Shown: one piece after another, positions 4,462 to 6,116 of the stretch
How positions within the stretch are numbered: the first letter of the stretch is position 1
How the letters are laid out: every line of letters begins with the position of its first letter
Source of the DNA: M3007 sp040383605
GTDB lineage: Bacteria; Bacteroidota; Bacteroidia; Chitinophagales; Saprospiraceae
NCBI GenBank assembly: GCA_040383605.1
Contig: JBEIDF010000213.1
Location: forward strand, 1 to 6,116
Direction: 5' to 3'
Length of the DNA: 6,116 nucleotides
Program-made: the position numbers and the translations under genes
Notes under the pieces: generated by a model
What the model saw: the letters and a program-made list of their open reading frames with translations, nothing else
Databases searched by the model: none
Told to the model about the DNA's origin: nothing

Positions 4462-6116
4462 TTATCGAAGTATAGTCACATCGCCGGCCAGCTGCTCCGT
4501 TGTGCCATCTGCCCAGACAATTTGGAGCAAATAGGCGTACACGCCGGCGCCGGCGGATTGCCCATTCGGCGCATGGCCGTCCCAACCCGGCCAGGAATCC
4601 GGCGCCACGGCGCCTTCCCAGGAATAGATAAGTCCTCCCCAACGGTCATAGATGGCAGCTGCGCGTAAAGTAATATTTGTGCGCCCCGCAAAGACCTGCC
4701 AGACATCGTTGATCCCGTCGTCATTTGGACTAAATACGTTCGGTATGTACAACGCTGCATCTCGCTGTACGTAGATGCGCATGGTAGAAGCAGCCGGGCA
4801 GCCGGCGGTATCCCGTATCGTCACGGAGATATCCCCGGAGCGCAAGGGCATCCACTCCTGCGTCAGACAGGCAGCGCAGCTCGAATCAGACAGGGGTTGC
4901 CAGGATATGTCTGACCAAGTAGTCAGATTGGTTACCGCCTCAATTCGAAGTATAGTCCCTAACAAGATGCTGGTATCGGGCGGCAGGGCAATGGCAGGAA
5001 GAAGCGCTGCCTCTACGCTAAGAAGTGTATCTGCGTGGCATCCTTGGGTGTCCTCTAACGAAATCAAATAGTTTCCTTCCGGCAATTGAATATTGTTGCC
5101 GTTTACAGGCTGTCCATCAATTTTTAGCAAATAGGGCGCTGTGCCGCCACTACCGGTCCAAATCAAGGTCGCGGGGGCTGTTGTGCAGGCCGGCCGGCTA
5201 GTCTGTGCCTGGAGTGAAATCGGCGCAGCGGCGGTCAGGGTCGCCGTTAAAATTTCAGGCGTTCCGCCGGCACTTCCGGTAATCGTGACGGTATAATCTC
5301 CCGCCGGCAATCCGGCAATCGCAATTGGTTGATTCAAATTTCCTATAACGCCCGTGCCGGAATTTCCCAGGTTATTCGCCCATGCAAACACGAATGGCGG
5401 CGATCCGGCCAATACCTCGAGCAACAAGCTCCCGTTGGCGATATCCGCGCATCCCGGGTTTTCTGACCGCAGGATCGTCTGCTGGACACATGGCGTAGAA
5501 TCAAAAAAGGTCGTGGTGACGATCACCGAATCGCACCCGAATTGGTTGGTCAGGGTCAGTACGCTGACGCCGGTTTGGGTCGGATCGCAGCTGGTCGCCA
5601 CCAGCAGGGTGGTGTCCGATGCCAGGAGCGCGGTGGTGGTGATGACGATGGAATCGCACCCGAATTGATTGGTCAGGTTTTGTACGCTGATGCCCGTCTG
5701 GGCCGGGTCGCAGCTGCTGGCGGCGCGCAGGGTAGTGTCTGTTTGGAGGAGTGCGGTGGTGGTGATGACGATGGAATCGCATCCGAATTGGTTGGTCAGG
5801 TTTTGCACGCTGATGCCCGTCTGGACCGGATCGCAGCTGCCTGCGGTGCGCAGGGTAGTATCTGCCTGGAGGAGCGCAGTGGTGGTGATGACGACGGAAT
5901 CGCACCCGAATTGGTTGGTCAGGTTTTGTACGCTGATGCCCGTTTGGGCCGGGTCGCAGCTGCCGGCGGCGCGCAGGGTAGTGTCTGTTTGGAGGAGTGC
6001 GGTGGTGGTGATGACGACGGAATCGCATCCGAATTGGTTGGTCAGGTTTTGCACGCTGATGCCCGTCTGGACCGGATCGCAGCTGCCTGCGGTGCGCAGG
6101 GTAGTATCTGCCTGGA
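4462..6116 (-). CDS. Repeat-rich adhesin-like protein with T9SS type B (gliding-motility-type) sorting tail (5' end cut by window)
   Basis: The minus-strand frame is open from the right edge to the TAA at 4464-4462, giving 550 visible residues. The GTG at 6054 lies inside a repeat and is not the start. Visible parts in order: the end of one repeat (1-21); four 41-residue repeats (22-185) with the core TNQFGCDS..ITTTALL and SCDP.QTG; a degenerate fifth copy (186-209); a SprB-like module (about 216-300; NPGCADIANGS, AGSPPFVFAW, GLPAGDYTVTI); two further beta-sandwich-like modules, each with a D-T-x-GC motif (about 301-367 and 368-450); and a CHU_C/type B sorting domain (about 452-550; YIPNVFSPNDDGINDVW, IYDRWGG, GVYAYLLQI, GDVTILR). 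Such proteins are exported by T9SS and held on the cell surface or released, often as adhesins. Each repeat has two cysteines, suggesting one disulfide per unit. Only one lysine (331) is present. Ligand unknown. Confidence 0.9.
   Translation of the reverse strand, partial: QADTTLRTAGSCDPVQTGISVQNLTNQFGCDSVVITTTALLQTDTTLRAAGSCDPAQTGISVQNLTNQFGCDSVVITTTALLQADTTLRTAGSCDPVQTGISVQNLTNQFGCDSIVITTTALLQTDTTLRAASSCDPAQTGISVQNLTNQFGCDSIVITTTALLASDTTLLVATSCDPTQTGVSVLTLTNQFGCDSVIVTTTFFDSTPCVQQTILRSENPGCADIANGSLLLEVLAGSPPFVFAWANNLGNSGTGVIGNLNQPIAIAGLPAGDYTVTITGSAGGTPEILTATLTAAAPISLQAQTSRPACTTAPATLIWTGSGGTAPYLLKIDGQPVNGNNIQLPEGNYLISLEDTQGCHADTLLSVEAALLPAIALPPDTSILLGTILRIEAVTNLTTWSDISWQPLSDSSCAACLTQEWMPLRSGDISVTIRDTAGCPAASTMRIYVQRDAALYIPNVFSPNDDGINDVWQVFAGRTNITLRAAAIYDRWGGLIYSWEGAVAPDSWPGWDGHAPNGQSAGAGVYAYLLQIVWADGTTEQLAGDVTILR
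5488..6116 (-). repeat. 123-bp in-frame coding tandem repeat array
   Basis: The unit is 123 bp (41 codons). Copies, 5' to 3' on the minus strand, lie at 6116-6052 (partial, runs off the edge), 6051-5929, 6928-equivalent 5928-5806, 5805-5683, 5682-5560 and 5559-5488 (partial and diverged). The landmark GAATCGC recurs at 5528, 5651, 5774, 5897 and 6020, exactly 123 bp apart. Alternate copies are more alike than neighbours: 6052-6116 matches 5806-5870 base for base by eye. This points to amplification of a two-unit, 246-bp block. Copies diverge toward the 3' end of the gene. Confidence 0.95.

Noticed and set aside
4366..4668. A 100-codon plus-strand open frame after the hairpins
   Set aside because: Most of it lies antisense to the type B sorting domain, it starts inside the main hairpin, and it has no recognisable domain.
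5501..6028. A His/Arg-rich minus-strand frame (RRHHHH-like repeats) through the repeat array
   Set aside because: The 123-bp period is divisible by three, so any stop-free second frame stays open through all copies. The other frame has the adhesin repeats and runs on into the sorting domain.
5488..6116. CRISPR-like regular repetition
   Set aside because: The units are contiguous, 123 bp, in frame and coding, with no unique spacers.
1..6116. tRNA, rRNA, insertion sequence or phage attachment features
   Set aside because: No cloverleaf-like or rRNA-like segment, transposase, or terminal inverted repeats flanking a gene were seen on reading both strands.

Overview
The window looks like chromosomal DNA from a Bacteroidota member, most plausibly a GC-rich relative of the Saprospiria/Chitinophagia. 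The main reason is that two large secreted proteins end in type IX secretion (T9SS) sorting domains: a type A tail on the plus-strand protein and a type B (gliding-motility/CHU_C-like) tail on the minus-strand protein. Supporting signs are genes without Shine-Dalgarno sequences, a TAnnTTTG promoter-like box, and a small lipoprotein with the CKKGDD-type N-terminus common in this phylum. The lineage is an inference; no rRNA or marker gene is present.

Layout. Positions 1-2364 (+) hold the 3' part of a multidomain secreted protein whose centre is a lysyl oxidase domain with its apparent copper ligands and both cofactor-forming residues. Dockerin-like calcium loops, a cohesin-like beta domain and a type A sorting tail follow it. 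A 135-bp gap with a candidate promoter leads to fumC (2500-3894, +), a complete class II fumarase. Directly after the fumC stop lies a short array of six 7-bp units (3897-3938). Next comes a 115-residue lipoprotein with one heme c motif (3965-4312, +). A gap of about 150 bp with three successive hairpins separates it from a convergent gene. That gene runs from beyond the right edge to 4462 (-) and encodes a large adhesin-like protein made of near-identical 41-residue repeats, a SprB-like module, further beta-sandwich modules and a type B sorting tail.

How the genes relate. Fumarase is a housekeeping TCA-cycle enzyme and probably has no functional tie to its neighbours. The lipoprotein has its own start and may or may not be co-transcribed with fumC. 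The two T9SS clients face each other across the housekeeping segment. The adhesin fragment has only one lysine in 550 residues, which argues against it being a substrate of the lysyl oxidase. I see no multi-gene defence, mobile or biosynthetic system here. The most notable item is the T9SS-exported lysyl oxidase, followed by the recently homogenised repeat array and the heptamer array.
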